Position numbers and translations under genes: made by a program. The notes beneath the pieces are model-generated. The model had not been told where the DNA came from. It did not search any database and worked only from the letters and a program-made list of their open reading frames with translations. DNA of 64,000 nt from Spirochaetia bacterium. Its GTDB lineage: Bacteria > Spirochaetota > Spirochaetia > Sphaerochaetales > Sphaerochaetaceae. The stretch lies in assembly GCA_022482625.1 (NCBI GenBank), contig JAKVOU010000001.1, forward strand, positions 3,024,784 through 3,088,783, written 5' to 3'. Below, piece by piece: positions 25,744-34,527 of the stretch (the stretch's first letter is position 1; the number at the start of each line of letters is the position of its first letter).

Positions 25744-26532
25744 CTATCTTTTGATCCCTCTGTAGCCATGGTCAAGCGGTCCCCTGCCATGCCCTAGGTC
25801 AAGCTTTGCTGCAATTGCCCCGTACACATAGGTCTTTGCCTCTTTTGTGGCTTCCTGCAGACTCAGTCCCCTTGCAAGATACGAGGCGATGGCACTGGAA
25901 AGGGTACAGCCGGTACCATGGGTGTTGGGATTGTCTACCATCGGGGAGGTAAGCCAAAGTGGTTGTCCCTTGTACCAGAGCAGGTCGTCGGCCCTGTCTT
26001 CCAAATGACCTCCTTTGACCAATACTGCCATCTTTGTTTTTTCAGCAATGATTTGAGCAGCTTGTTCCATTTCTTCTTTATTGTGTATTTCAAGACCTGA
26101 GAGTACGGCTGCTTCGAACAAGTTCGGTGTAATGATGTCTGCCATTGGCAGCAACTTGTCTATAAGCGTGCCGACTGCATCTTCCTGCAGCAATCTGCCT
26201 TTGCTGGTCGCAATCATTACAGGATCCAATACGATGTTCTTTGCTTTGTAAGCTGTAAGTCTTTCTGCTATCGTGCAAATAAGTGGCGCTGAAGCAACCA
26301 TGCCAATCTTTACAGCATCCGGCCGTATATCAGAAAAGACACTGTCTATCTGTGCGCCTACCGATGCAGGGGAAATTTCTTCGATTTTCTGGACACCCAT
26401 TGTATTCTGTGCCGTTACTGCAGTAATGACACTCATGCCGAATACACCATTTGCCAGCATGGTCTTTAAGTCTGCTTCTATTCCTGCGCCACCGCTGCAA
26501 TCGCTTCCGGCTATTGCGAGTACTGTTTTCAT
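25744..26532 (-). CDS. thiD: Hydroxymethylpyrimidine / HMP-phosphate kinase
   Basis: This 262-residue kinase phosphorylates 4-amino-5-hydroxymethyl-2-methylpyrimidine twice to give HMP-PP for thiamine synthesis. It has the ribokinase-family start [19 protein letters not shown], the conserved ITAVTAQNT segment, [15 protein letters not shown] and the C-terminal anion-hole motif [14 protein letters not shown]. It is the last gene of the leftward thiamine operon, and its start overlaps the stop of the HAD gene by four bases. Confidence 0.95.
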   Translation of the reverse strand: MKTVLAIAGSDCSGGAGIEADLKTMLANGVFGMSVITAVTAQNTMGVQKIEEISPASVGAQIDSVFSDIRPDAVKIGMVASAPLICTIAERLTAYKAKNIVLDPVMIATSKGRLLQEDAVGTLIDKLLPMADIITPNLFEAAVLSGLEIHNKEEMEQAAQIIAEKTKMAVLVKGGHLEDRADDLLWYKGQPLWLTSPMVDNPNTHGTGCTLSSAIASYLARGLSLQEATKEAKTYVYGAIAAKLDLGHGRGPLDHGYRGIKR

Positions 26533-27149
26533 ACTATTGCCTCCAATTCTCTGAGATCTGTGATATTGTAAGGAACTCCATCAAGTTTTCCAGTTCCTAT
26601 GTGAACCGTAGCAAAGCCGGCCTTCATGGCACTCGTCGCAGCGTGTACTGCATCTTCAACTACCAGGCTGCCGGTCCTGTCCAAGTGCAATCTTCTTGCA
26701 GTCTCACTGTAAAAGGCCGGTTCCCTTTTTGGAATGCCGATCTCTTTCTCACTGACAATACCGGAAAGCAAAGGAAGGATACCATTGTTTGAAAAGCAAG
26801 CTTCCAACAGGGGGCGGTCCGTGGCACTTGCAACAAATATCTCTATCTGTCTGTCTTTCAAGAAAGCAAGGACCTCTTCTGCATGCGGAAGCAGCTTGAC
26901 TTTTTCCCCGTACCATTGCTGCAAGGTCTTGTCATACCAGACCTGCATGCTCTGCTTGGTTTCATCGAGCTTGAAACGATCAAGAAGGTAGATGATACCC
27001 TCCTCAACACTTTTTTCAGCCAGGATAGCATTGATGTCCACTGGTGGAACGATTCCCTTTGCCTTGAGCAGATTTACCGTAATGCTGTTCCAGATCCAAA
27101 GAGAATCGAGCAATGTGCCATCAGCATCAAAAATTACTGCGTCAAACAC
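26529..27149 (-). CDS. HAD-family phosphatase in the thiamine operon
   Basis: This 206-residue hydrolase has the HAD motifs DADGTLLDS near residue 8, a helical cap, VASATDR, and [11 protein letters not shown] followed by [16 protein letters not shown]. It resembles the beta-phosphoglucomutase subgroup. The gene overlaps thiD and begins just before the thiE stop, so it is firmly inside the thiamine operon. A plausible role is removing phosphate from thiamine monophosphate or an HMP or thiazole phosphate. That role is inferred from context, since HAD enzymes have broad substrate ranges. Confidence 0.88.
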   Translation of the reverse strand: MFDAVIFDADGTLLDSLWIWNSITVNLLKAKGIVPPVDINAILAEKSVEEGIIYLLDRFKLDETKQSMQVWYDKTLQQWYGEKVKLLPHAEEVLAFLKDRQIEIFVASATDRPLLEACFSNNGILPLLSGIVSEKEIGIPKREPAFYSETARRLHLDRTGSLVVEDAVHAATSAMKAGFATVHIGTGKLDGVPYNITDLRELEAIV

Positions 27150-27775
27150 CGTGTAACCTCCTTTCTAAGTTCTTCGGTTGCTTCCTTTATATGTTTCTGT
27201 GCAAAGATAGCACTGACAATTGCTACGCCGGCAATTCCACAGCCTTCAAGTTGTGGAATGTTTTCCTTTGTAATGCCCCCGATACCGACGACCGGAATTG
27301 TCACTGCGTGACAGATGGACTGCAATATATCTGGTGACAGGTGGGATGCATCTGCCTTTGTCGAGGTAGGAAAGACCGCTCCGACCCCAAGGTAATCGGC
27401 ACCGTTTGTTTCTGCCTGCAATGATTGTTCGATAGTGGAGGCCGAGACTCCCAGGATCATTGAAGAAGGAAGTTCCTTTTTTGCTCTGCTGCATTCAAGG
27501 TCACTCTGACCTACGTGAAGCCCATCTGCTTTTGCTGCCAGTGCAACGTCAAGTTCATCGTTGACGACCAAAGGTACTCCATACCGATGACAAAGTCTTG
27601 CAAGACTTTTTGCCTCTGCCACGTATTGGTCAAAGTCCAGTGCCTTTTCCCTTACCTGTAACATTGTAATACCACCGGACAAGGCCTCTTCCACAGCTTC
27701 TTCCAGTTTTTTCCCGTTCAACCAGCTTCTGTCTGTTATTCCATACAGCAGCAAGCTGTCAGCCAATGATTTCAT
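27134..27775 (-). CDS. thiE: Thiamine phosphate synthase
   Basis: This 213-residue TIM-barrel enzyme joins HMP-PP and thiazole phosphate to give thiamine phosphate. Typical segments are MLQVREKALDFDQYVAEA, VNDELDVALAAKADGLHVGQ, YLGVGAVFPTSTK and IPVVGIGGI. It overlaps both neighbours in the operon. Length and motifs are normal. Confidence 0.95.
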   Translation of the reverse strand: MKSLADSLLLYGITDRSWLNGKKLEEAVEEALSGGITMLQVREKALDFDQYVAEAKSLARLCHRYGVPLVVNDELDVALAAKADGLHVGQSDLECSRAKKELPSSMILGVSASTIEQSLQAETNGADYLGVGAVFPTSTKADASHLSPDILQSICHAVTIPVVGIGGITKENIPQLEGCGIAGVAIVSAIFAQKHIKEATEELRKEVTRCLTQ

Positions 27776-28571
27776 AATGTGCCCTCCGATTCAGAACCTT
27801 TTCATCAATCAACCCGATGCTGTCGATGAGATGGATACCATAGGAAGCATTGCCTTCTCCTTCGTCCGACAGTTCCTTCGCTATTTCACCTGCAACATTC
27901 ATCTGTGTGATTGCTGTTAGAGTTGCACCGAAAGGATCGTTTCCTGAAGCTAGGTAGGCTGCAATGACTGCAGTGACCATGCAGCCGGTTCCTGTGATGG
28001 AGGACATCATGGCATCTCCGTTCCTGAGGATTGCAGTCCGTACTCCATCGGAAACGATATCAATCTTGCCGCTTATGGCAATGATGCAACCAAGTTTGGA
28101 GGCAAGTGTTTTTGCCTGCTGTATCGTCCTGTCAAGCGAGGCATCCTCGATCTTGTCACCTTCGTCTGCATCTACTCCCCGTGTTGAAGTAGTTCCTGCC
28201 GCAATTGCCTTGATTTCAGAAGCATTTCCTCTGATTGCGCTGATTTTAAGTTCACAAAGCAACTTTCGGACTGATTCACGTCTGAAAGTCGAAGCACCGA
28301 TACCGACAGGGTCAAGTACAATGGGCTTCCCTGCTGCATTTGCTGCTTTGCCGGCCTTGAGCATGTTGTTGATGATGGCTTCATTTGCTGTACCGATGTT
28401 GAGGTATAAGGCATCAGCCATTGTTGCGATTTCTGCTACTTCCTTCTCACAGTCTGCCATGGTAGGGGAAGCCCCGATTGAAAGCAGTATGTTTGCCACT
28501 TCATGGACTGTGACATAGTTTGTGATGCAGTGGACCAAAGGCTTCTTTTTCCTTACTGTTTCTGCAAGCAT
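27759..28571 (-). CDS. thiM: Hydroxyethylthiazole kinase
   Basis: This 270-residue kinase phosphorylates the thiazole moiety for salvage of thiamine. It has VHCITNYVTVHEVANILLSIG near the start, KPIVLDPVGIGAS, the GNASEIKAI segment and the C-terminal SSITGTGCMVTAV motif. It overlaps the cytX stop and the thiE start. With thiD and thiE it makes a complete salvage route for the two thiamine halves. Confidence 0.95.
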   Translation of the reverse strand: MLAETVRKKKPLVHCITNYVTVHEVANILLSIGASPTMADCEKEVAEIATMADALYLNIGTANEAIINNMLKAGKAANAAGKPIVLDPVGIGASTFRRESVRKLLCELKISAIRGNASEIKAIAAGTTSTRGVDADEGDKIEDASLDRTIQQAKTLASKLGCIIAISGKIDIVSDGVRTAILRNGDAMMSSITGTGCMVTAVIAAYLASGNDPFGATLTAITQMNVAGEIAKELSDEGEGNASYGIHLIDSIGLIDEKVLNRRAHYEIIG

Positions 28572-29722
28572 TTGTTTTTCTCCTTCAGTGATAGTAATTT
28601 TTCAGTACATATTTCCAGTACTGACGTGATGATAAGTACAGGAATAGACATGCCGAGTGCACAATTGATATGCAACAGATAGTGATAGAGCAGGAGACCT
28701 GCCAAGAAAACTACCAAAGAGGGGCCCTCAAGAAGTACCCTGGATGCGTTTTTTCTAAGGATGAAATAATCCGTAATCTGAATTGCAGCCATAGGTACAA
28801 AAATTGAGCTGATTGCATAAAGAAAAGGTTCCAGGCTTCCTGAAGGTACACTCAGTGCCAAGAGCAGTCCTATTGCAGTACAGATGATGGCAGAAGGGCG
28901 CTCTCTGAAGTCAAAGGTCTTCAAGGAAATGCCACAGGAATAAGCGTCAAGATAAGTAGTCGTGACAGTTGAGAGCACGATGACAAGGACACCGGCTACC
29001 GGAAGTCCGCTGTTTTTCAAAATGAGAGCAAAGTCGCTGCTTCCCTCATGCATTGCACAGCCAAGTCCGAGAAGATACATCCATGAGCTTGCGGCAAAGT
29101 AGACGATGGCACTGGCGAGAGGAATCTTTTCATTTGCTTTTTCTTCGCTGGTATAGTCTCCGATCAAAGGGAGCCATGACAAAGGCATGGCTATCGACAG
29201 TTCGAGCCCTGACCAGATTGTAATTGAATTGTCTATAGGCAACATGCCTCTTGTGGTCGTGAAGACTGTCCGGCTGGCTATGATGGTCAGAATGAACAGC
29301 AATGCCATGGTGACCGTAGGCAGGATGCCAGGTTCCTTGAAGTATGCAATGAGCCATACGAGGATAAGGAGTGCGATTGCGCTGGCCCATATTGCATAAC
29401 CTAAGCGTGGGAGCAAAAGTTGGGCGGCACTTGCTCCGCTGTAGATCATGATTCCTGTCCACCCGACCAGTTGCAAAGCATTGAAGCCTGCAAATATACG
29501 GCTCCCGATTTTTCCAAAGGACAATGATGTACTGTCCATCGTTCCCATTCCTGTCTGCGTACCTATCAGGCCGACAAGGTACATCAATAGACAGCCTATC
29601 AGATGACCGATGATGATGACAAATATGCCCTTGTGCCATCCCAGAGGGGCAAGAAGGGTTCCTGTCATGATTTCTGCTATTGAAACTGCAGCTCCGAACC
29701 AAACCAGAGGAATTTTTTTCAT
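28553..29722 (-). CDS. cytX: Hydroxymethylpyrimidine transporter, NCS1 family
   Basis: This 389-residue membrane protein has about twelve hydrophobic segments, starting MKKIPLVWFGAAVSIAEIM and including GWTGIMIYSGASAAQLL and SWLPLIGDYTSEE. It matches CytX, an NCS1 permease repeatedly found in TPP-controlled operons and thought to import HMP. The start is set at 29722 behind AAAGGATG. A longer frame upstream runs through the riboswitch and is not coding. It is the first gene of the thiamine operon. Confidence 0.92.
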   Translation of the reverse strand: MKKIPLVWFGAAVSIAEIMTGTLLAPLGWHKGIFVIIIGHLIGCLLMYLVGLIGTQTGMGTMDSTSLSFGKIGSRIFAGFNALQLVGWTGIMIYSGASAAQLLLPRLGYAIWASAIALLILVWLIAYFKEPGILPTVTMALLFILTIIASRTVFTTTRGMLPIDNSITIWSGLELSIAMPLSWLPLIGDYTSEEKANEKIPLASAIVYFAASSWMYLLGLGCAMHEGSSDFALILKNSGLPVAGVLVIVLSTVTTTYLDAYSCGISLKTFDFRERPSAIICTAIGLLLALSVPSGSLEPFLYAISSIFVPMAAIQITDYFILRKNASRVLLEGPSLVVFLAGLLLYHYLLHINCALGMSIPVLIITSVLEICTEKLLSLKEKNKCLQKQ

Positions 29723-29762
29723 GGATACATCCTTTATACTCCCTGAATTTTGGAATACAAAA

Positions 29763-29865
29763 GATGCAGTCAGCAGGCTCCCTCCGTTGGTATTGACCAA
29801 ATCAGGTTCTAGGGTCGAGGTTGAAGACCTCCTCTCAGCCTGCTGACACAGACTCCCCTGCACAA
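29763..29865 (-). promoter_or_regulatory. TPP riboswitch (THI element)
   Basis: The minus strand carries the TPP aptamer in order: GCAGGGGAGTC, the GGCTGAGAGG core, GACCC, AGAACCTGATTTGG, TCAATACCAACGGAGGGAG and CCTGC closing P1. It precedes cytX by about 40 bases. GTCAGCAGGC inside the aptamer can alternatively pair with GCCTGCTGAC at its 3' end, a likely switching helix. When TPP is plentiful the operon should be turned down. Confidence 0.95.
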
Positions 29866-29967
29866 AATATAAATCTATGGCTTATGCTACAGACAACAGT
29901 TCTTTTTATCAAGACCCTGTCGCAAACAGTAAATTTTATATCGGTATGCTACAGCTGTTTGTAAGGT

Positions 29968-30136
29968 GCAACACGACAAACAACAAGGATATTGCGCAAC
30001 AAAATTGATTTGTTTTGGTTGTAATGTATTATTTTTGTTGCTATGTGTGTTGATTTGACCATTTGGCTATCTTTTGTTATATTTAAGTTGACAGAATGTG
30101 TTGCATATATGTAGTTGAGCAACACAGATGTGTTGC
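29968..30136. repeat. Cluster of TGTTGC / GCAACA motifs with one strong palindrome
   Basis: Six copies of GCAACA or its complement lie at 29968, 29996, 30036, 30099, 30119 and 30131. The last two form a perfect inverted repeat, GCAACACA-GA-TGTGTTGC (30119-30136). A TTGACA lies at 30088. The cluster sits between the divergent thiamine and mannoside operons and looks like an operator array for an unknown regulator. Confidence 0.5.
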
Positions 30137-30290
30137 ATGGATGTGTGTGGGTTCTTGGTTTATAAGATCCGATACAAGTATGACCATGATCTGGAAAGTG
30201 AATATATCCTCTACGATTATACGAACATAAGTTCCCTCGGCATCAATGCCTTTTTTATTCCTATCATTGCTGAACTGGAGGTGTACTATC
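30137..30290. other. Leader of the mannoside operon
   Basis: No convincing gene is visible. A short frame from 30128 has no ribosome site. The region ends with GGAGGTG, the ribosome site for the gene at 30291, and is probably the transcribed leader of that operon. Confidence 0.4.
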
Positions 30291-31262
30291 ATGTCAAGCA
30301 GAACCATACGTCCTGGAAGGGATTTCCGAGAACTGTTTACGCGCTGGAAAGGTAATCCGATTCTTACTGCTACCGATTGGCCATACTCGGTCAACACCGT
30401 GTTCAATCCCGGTGCCGTGGCCTATGACGGCAAAGTCTTGCTCTTGGCAAGAGCTGAGGACCGAAGAGGTTTTTCTCATTTGTCACGGGCAATCAGTACC
30501 AATGGAAAAGATGAGTGGGATATCTTTCCCAAGCCTGTCCTTTTTCCTTTGCAGGACTGTCCGGAGGAAAATTGGGGAGTAGAAGATCCTCGTATTACCT
30601 ATATTGAGGAATTGGAAAAATATGCAGTGGTCTATACTGGTTTTTCATCTTCCGGCCCTATGGTCCGGCTTGCCCTTACTACCGATTTCATCAATTTTGG
30701 AGACAGGATTTCCATCATGCCTCCAGAGGACAAGGATGCTGCACTTTTTCCGAAACGGATTTTCGGCAGATGGGCCTTGATACATCGACCTATCGAACAT
30801 GGTTCACATATCTGGATTTCCTATTCGGAAAATCTCAAGGACTGGGGAGACCATCATATCCTGTTGCCTACGCGCCCAGGAAGCTGGTGGGATTCTGCAA
30901 AGGTCGGTCTATGTACTCCGCCGCTTGAGACCAAGGAAGGCTGGTTGTTTATCTATCATGGAGTAAAGGGAACTGCTGCCGGATATATTTATCGTCTGGG
31001 ACTTGCCTTGCTTGATTTGGATAATCCCAGCAAGGTTCTGAAACGAAGTGCCGGATGGGTATTTGGCCCAAGGGAACGATACGAAAAGAACGGGGATGTT
31101 CCTGATGTCGTGTTTCCCTGCGGTTGGATCCATGATGAAAAGAATGATGAATTGTCTATTTACTATGGAGCTGCAGATACAAGCATATGTCTGGCAACAG
31201 CCAAGTTGTCAGATGTGCTTGAGTATGTAATGAAATGCAGCAACTCGTATGAATGTCTTTAG
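30291..31262 (+). CDS. GH130 beta-mannoside phosphorylase
   Basis: This 323-residue five-bladed beta-propeller enzyme would cleave a beta-mannoside with phosphate to release mannose-1-phosphate. Family features include NPVF-like NTVFNPGAV, VLLLARAEDRRG, WGVEDPRITYIEE with the catalytic aspartate, and FIYHGV. The start at 30291 has GGAGGTG upstream. A nucleotidyltransferase and a glycosyltransferase follow within a few bases. The linkage (1,2 or 1,4) and acceptor cannot be read from sequence. No signal peptide is seen, so it acts in the cytoplasm. Confidence 0.88.
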   Translation: MSSRTIRPGRDFRELFTRWKGNPILTATDWPYSVNTVFNPGAVAYDGKVLLLARAEDRRGFSHLSRAISTNGKDEWDIFPKPVLFPLQDCPEENWGVEDPRITYIEELEKYAVVYTGFSSSGPMVRLALTTDFINFGDRISIMPPEDKDAALFPKRIFGRWALIHRPIEHGSHIWISYSENLKDWGDHHILLPTRPGSWWDSAKVGLCTPPLETKEGWLFIYHGVKGTAAGYIYRLGLALLDLDNPSKVLKRSAGWVFGPRERYEKNGDVPDVVFPCGWIHDEKNDELSIYYGAADTSICLATAKLSDVLEYVMKCSNSYECL

Positions 31263-31274
31263 AAGGAGAGAGCT

Positions 31275-32339
31275 ATGGACGCAATATATCTTGTAGGAGG
31301 AAAAGGTACGAGACTCAGACCGCTGACGTATACGACGGTCAAGCCGATGGTACCGATAATGAACAGGCCTTTGTTGGAAAGGAAGCTTGGTCGTGCAGCG
31401 AGATCCGGTATCCGGCGTGCCATTTTGAGTACTGGATACAAGTCTGATATCATCGAAACCTACTTTAGTCAACATCCGATCAAAGGAATGCAGGTTCTTA
31501 TAAAGAAAGAACTATCTCCGTTGGGTACCGGCGGCGCTATCAGGAATGCTGCGGCAGGACTGAGTGATGATTTTTTTGTGTTCAATGCTGATATATTGGA
31601 AGGCATAGATTTGGCGAAGATGGCACGTTGCCATAGACAGATGCATGCTGATGTTACCATTGCCGTGAAAAGGGTGGAAGACGTCAGGTCTTTTGGTGTT
31701 ATTGAACAACGGGATGGATATGCCCATAGGTTCATTGAGAAACCACAGGCAGGAGAAACTTCAAGTCATCTTATCAACGCAGGTACTTATATCTTTTCCC
31801 CGGAAGTCATTTCACTTATTGCCCGAAATCAGGCAGTTTCTGTGGAGCGGGATGTCTTTCCTTTATTGTTGGAAAGGGGAAAGAAAATTGCAGTTTATCC
31901 GATTCGGTCCTATTGGCGTGACATCGGTAATCCTGAAGATTATCTGAGGGTACATGCAGATATCATGAAAGGTTTATACAGAATTCCGGAAGTAGATTAC
32001 CGTAGCCAGCAGGTATACTGCAATGGCATTGCAACTACCTATCAGAACGATATGATGCGGGGACCCGTCTATATAGGAAAAAATGTACAGATTGGACCGG
32101 GAGCAGTAATCGGTCCCTATGCATGCATCGGAGACAACTGCCATATTCCAAGCGGTTGCCGCGTCGGTCGATCACTCTTATGGGAAAATGTACATCTTGG
32201 ACGAAATGAGCAGACCTTTGGTTCCATAGTTACACCTTCTTGCCGTATCGATGGTTTGGAAGATGTCTTTGGTGATGTGAAATCTTCCCAGATTACCGAT
32301 ACTGCCGAGAATGTTGCTGCATTCCTGAATATAGAATAA
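31275..32339 (+). CDS. Sugar-1-phosphate nucleotidyltransferase, mannose type likely
   Basis: This 354-residue protein has an N-terminal nucleotidyltransferase domain (YLVGGKGTRLRPLTYTTVKP, ELSPLGTGGAIRNA, VFNADILEG, FIEKP). A C-terminal left-handed beta-helix of hexapeptide repeats starts near residue 255 (VYIGKNVQIGPGAVIGPYAC). This architecture is common in GDP-mannose or glucose-1-phosphate enzymes. Between a mannose-1-phosphate producer and a glycosyltransferase, mannose-1-phosphate guanylyltransferase is the most likely role, but glucose-1-phosphate is not excluded. Confidence 0.85.
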   Translation: MDAIYLVGGKGTRLRPLTYTTVKPMVPIMNRPLLERKLGRAARSGIRRAILSTGYKSDIIETYFSQHPIKGMQVLIKKELSPLGTGGAIRNAAAGLSDDFFVFNADILEGIDLAKMARCHRQMHADVTIAVKRVEDVRSFGVIEQRDGYAHRFIEKPQAGETSSHLINAGTYIFSPEVISLIARNQAVSVERDVFPLLLERGKKIAVYPIRSYWRDIGNPEDYLRVHADIMKGLYRIPEVDYRSQQVYCNGIATTYQNDMMRGPVYIGKNVQIGPGAVIGPYACIGDNCHIPSGCRVGRSLLWENVHLGRNEQTFGSIVTPSCRIDGLEDVFGDVKSSQITDTAENVAAFLNIE

Positions 32340-32354
32340 GGACAGGGGAGAAAA

Positions 32355-34508
32355 ATGAAGTTACTTATTGTCAGTTCATATCCACCACGAAAATGTGGTA
32401 TTGCAACATTTACTCAGGATTTGGTTGCAAATCTTCGCCAACAGGAACCATCGGTTGAAATAGGTATCGTTGCTTTGGGTGACGGTACTGTCGGTTATGA
32501 CGGGGATGTTGTCCATATAATAGAACATCACGATGCTGAAAGCTATCAAAAAGCTGCAGCTTGGATCAACGCCTCGGGTTATGAAGTACTGGTCATAGAA
32601 CATGAATATGGCCTGTATGGAGCCAATGACGGAGAAGCTGTCCTTACTTTGGCCAAAGAAAGTAGATTACCTATAATTACGACGCTGCATACCGTGCTTG
32701 CCCATCCATCGAAACAGCAGCGTGATATTCTTGCGTCTCTTTGCAGGTCGAGTGCTGCTGTCGTGACAATGGCTTCCAATTCACGCCACATGCTTGCAAA
32801 GGTATACGGAGTACCAAAGACCAAGGTCCATGTAATACACCATGGCGTTCCTTCTCACGAGGGATATCCCTCAAGAACAGTATTGAAGCAAAGATATGGT
32901 ATGAAAGGAAAGACTGTTGTCAGTACTTTCGGATTGCTTAGTGAAGGAAAAGGCATCGAATATGGCATTATGGCTATGGCAAGCGTTGTCAAGGAACATC
33001 CGGAAGCCTTGTATATCATTGCCGGTCAGACACATCCTGTCGTCAGAGAAAAGGAAGGCGAGCAATATCGAAGGAAACTTGAACAAATGGTAGCTGACAA
33101 AGGGCTTAAGAATAATGTACGGTTCATTGACAGATATTTTTCCCAAGAGGATCTGGTACGTCTCCTTTTGCTCAGTGACATATATATGACACCTTATCTA
33201 GGACGTGAGCAGGCTGTGAGCGGGACACTGGCATATGCAGCCGGATGTGGAAAAGCCATTGTGTCCACTTCCTATCCATATGCACAGGAGCTTCTGGCAG
33301 ATGGGCGAGGGATACTTGCTGATTTTGCTGATCCGGATTCCTTGGCACGGGCTTTGCTGCAGTTGCTTGACCATCAGCAGCAAAGACTTGATATGGAGCA
33401 GAAGATGGCTGAATTTGGAAAGAATATGACGTGGGGGACTGTCGCCCGCAGGTACAAAGAAGTCTTTGCCCATGTCTTGGCTATGGAAAAACTGCTGTCT
33501 GTATGTCCCTCTGACCGGTGCCTGTTCAGGATGAGCGATGATACCGGTATGTTTCAGCATGGAATCCTTACGGTTCCTAATCTCCATGAAGGGTATACGA
33601 CTGATGACAATGTCAGGGCATTGCTTCTTGCTGCTCTGCGTTATAAGGGAAAAAAGGATGAACGGATACTGGTCTTGGTCCAAAAGTATCTTGCATTTGT
33701 CGCATATGCCTATAAGGATGGATGGTTCAGAAACTTCATGGGATATGACCGGAAATTTCTTGGAGAGTGCGGTTCTCAGGATTGTTTCGGCAGGTGCCTG
33801 TGGGTCTTGGGGACCCTCAGCATTGCTTCTTGGCTACCGGGTTCGGTTACTGAAGTCTGTAACACTTTGTTTCAGCAAGCTTTTTCCTCAATTAGCAAAG
33901 TCACTGCCATTCGAGCCAAGGCCTATAGCATAATAGGACTTGCACATAGGAATGTAAAAGCAGAATCTCCTATACTTGTAGCATTGGCGCAGGATTTGGT
34001 TGCAGCCTATACCCGTACATATTCCGATTCATGGAGATGGTTTGAAGATGAAGTAACCTACTGCAATGCCATATTGCCGTTGGCTCTTTTCGAAGCCTAT
34101 CGGACCACAGGTATGAAAAAATTCCTTGCTGTTGCAACTGATTCGTGTGATTTCCTTATCAAGCTGACCGTGCGGGATGGATTCTTTTCGACTGTAGGCT
34201 GTAAAGGATGGTGTCACAGAGGATCTGAACCTGCACTTTATGACCAGCAACCTGTCGAAGCAGCCGGAATGGTTCAGCTATGTCTTACTGCATATGATGT
34301 TACGCGTCAGGTTCGTTACCATGAACTGGCAAAGACCTGTCTGCTATGGTTTGCAGGGAAAAACCTGCTTGGACTGCCGCTTGCCGATGGAAATGAAGGT
34401 GGTTGCTTTGATGGCTTGGAAGCCCATGGAGTGAACCAAAACCAAGGGGCAGAGAGTATCTTGAGCTGGCAGTTGGCTTGGTTTTGGTGGCATGGAGAAA
34501 GAAAGTAA
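32355..34508 (+). CDS. Two-domain GT4 glycosyltransferase with C-terminal alpha/alpha domain
   Basis: This 717-residue protein has a GT-B glycosyltransferase part to about residue 375 (SSYPPRKCGIATFTQDL, HTVLAHPSKQQRD, GLLSEGKGIEYGI, the EX7E-like region PYLGREQAVSGTLAYAAGCG). A second part of about 340 residues has repeated Trp/Tyr-rich helices (WVLGTLSIASW, WRWFEDEVTYCNAILPLALFEA), like an alpha/alpha-barrel carbohydrate domain. No signal peptide is present. With the preceding genes it probably builds a mannose-containing oligo- or polysaccharide in the cytoplasm. The second domain may bind or trim the product. Confidence 0.85.
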   Translation: MKLLIVSSYPPRKCGIATFTQDLVANLRQQEPSVEIGIVALGDGTVGYDGDVVHIIEHHDAESYQKAAAWINASGYEVLVIEHEYGLYGANDGEAVLTLAKESRLPIITTLHTVLAHPSKQQRDILASLCRSSAAVVTMASNSRHMLAKVYGVPKTKVHVIHHGVPSHEGYPSRTVLKQRYGMKGKTVVSTFGLLSEGKGIEYGIMAMASVVKEHPEALYIIAGQTHPVVREKEGEQYRRKLEQMVADKGLKNNVRFIDRYFSQEDLVRLLLLSDIYMTPYLGREQAVSGTLAYAAGCGKAIVSTSYPYAQELLADGRGILADFADPDSLARALLQLLDHQQQRLDMEQKMAEFGKNMTWGTVARRYKEVFAHVLAMEKLLSVCPSDRCLFRMSDDTGMFQHGILTVPNLHEGYTTDDNVRALLLAALRYKGKKDERILVLVQKYLAFVAYAYKDGWFRNFMGYDRKFLGECGSQDCFGRCLWVLGTLSIASWLPGSVTEVCNTLFQQAFSSISKVTAIRAKAYSIIGLAHRNVKAESPILVALAQDLVAAYTRTYSDSWRWFEDEVTYCNAILPLALFEAYRTTGMKKFLAVATDSCDFLIKLTVRDGFFSTVGCKGWCHRGSEPALYDQQPVEAAGMVQLCLTAYDVTRQVRYHELAKTCLLWFAGKNLLGLPLADGNEGGCFDGLEAHGVNQNQGAESILSWQLAWFWWHGERK

Positions 34509-34527
34509 AGGAATCTTTGGCTGTTCC

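Noticed and set aside
30128-30355. Plus-strand reading frame before the GH130 gene
   Set aside because: It has no ribosome site, overlaps the GH130 start in another frame and shows no protein-like pattern.
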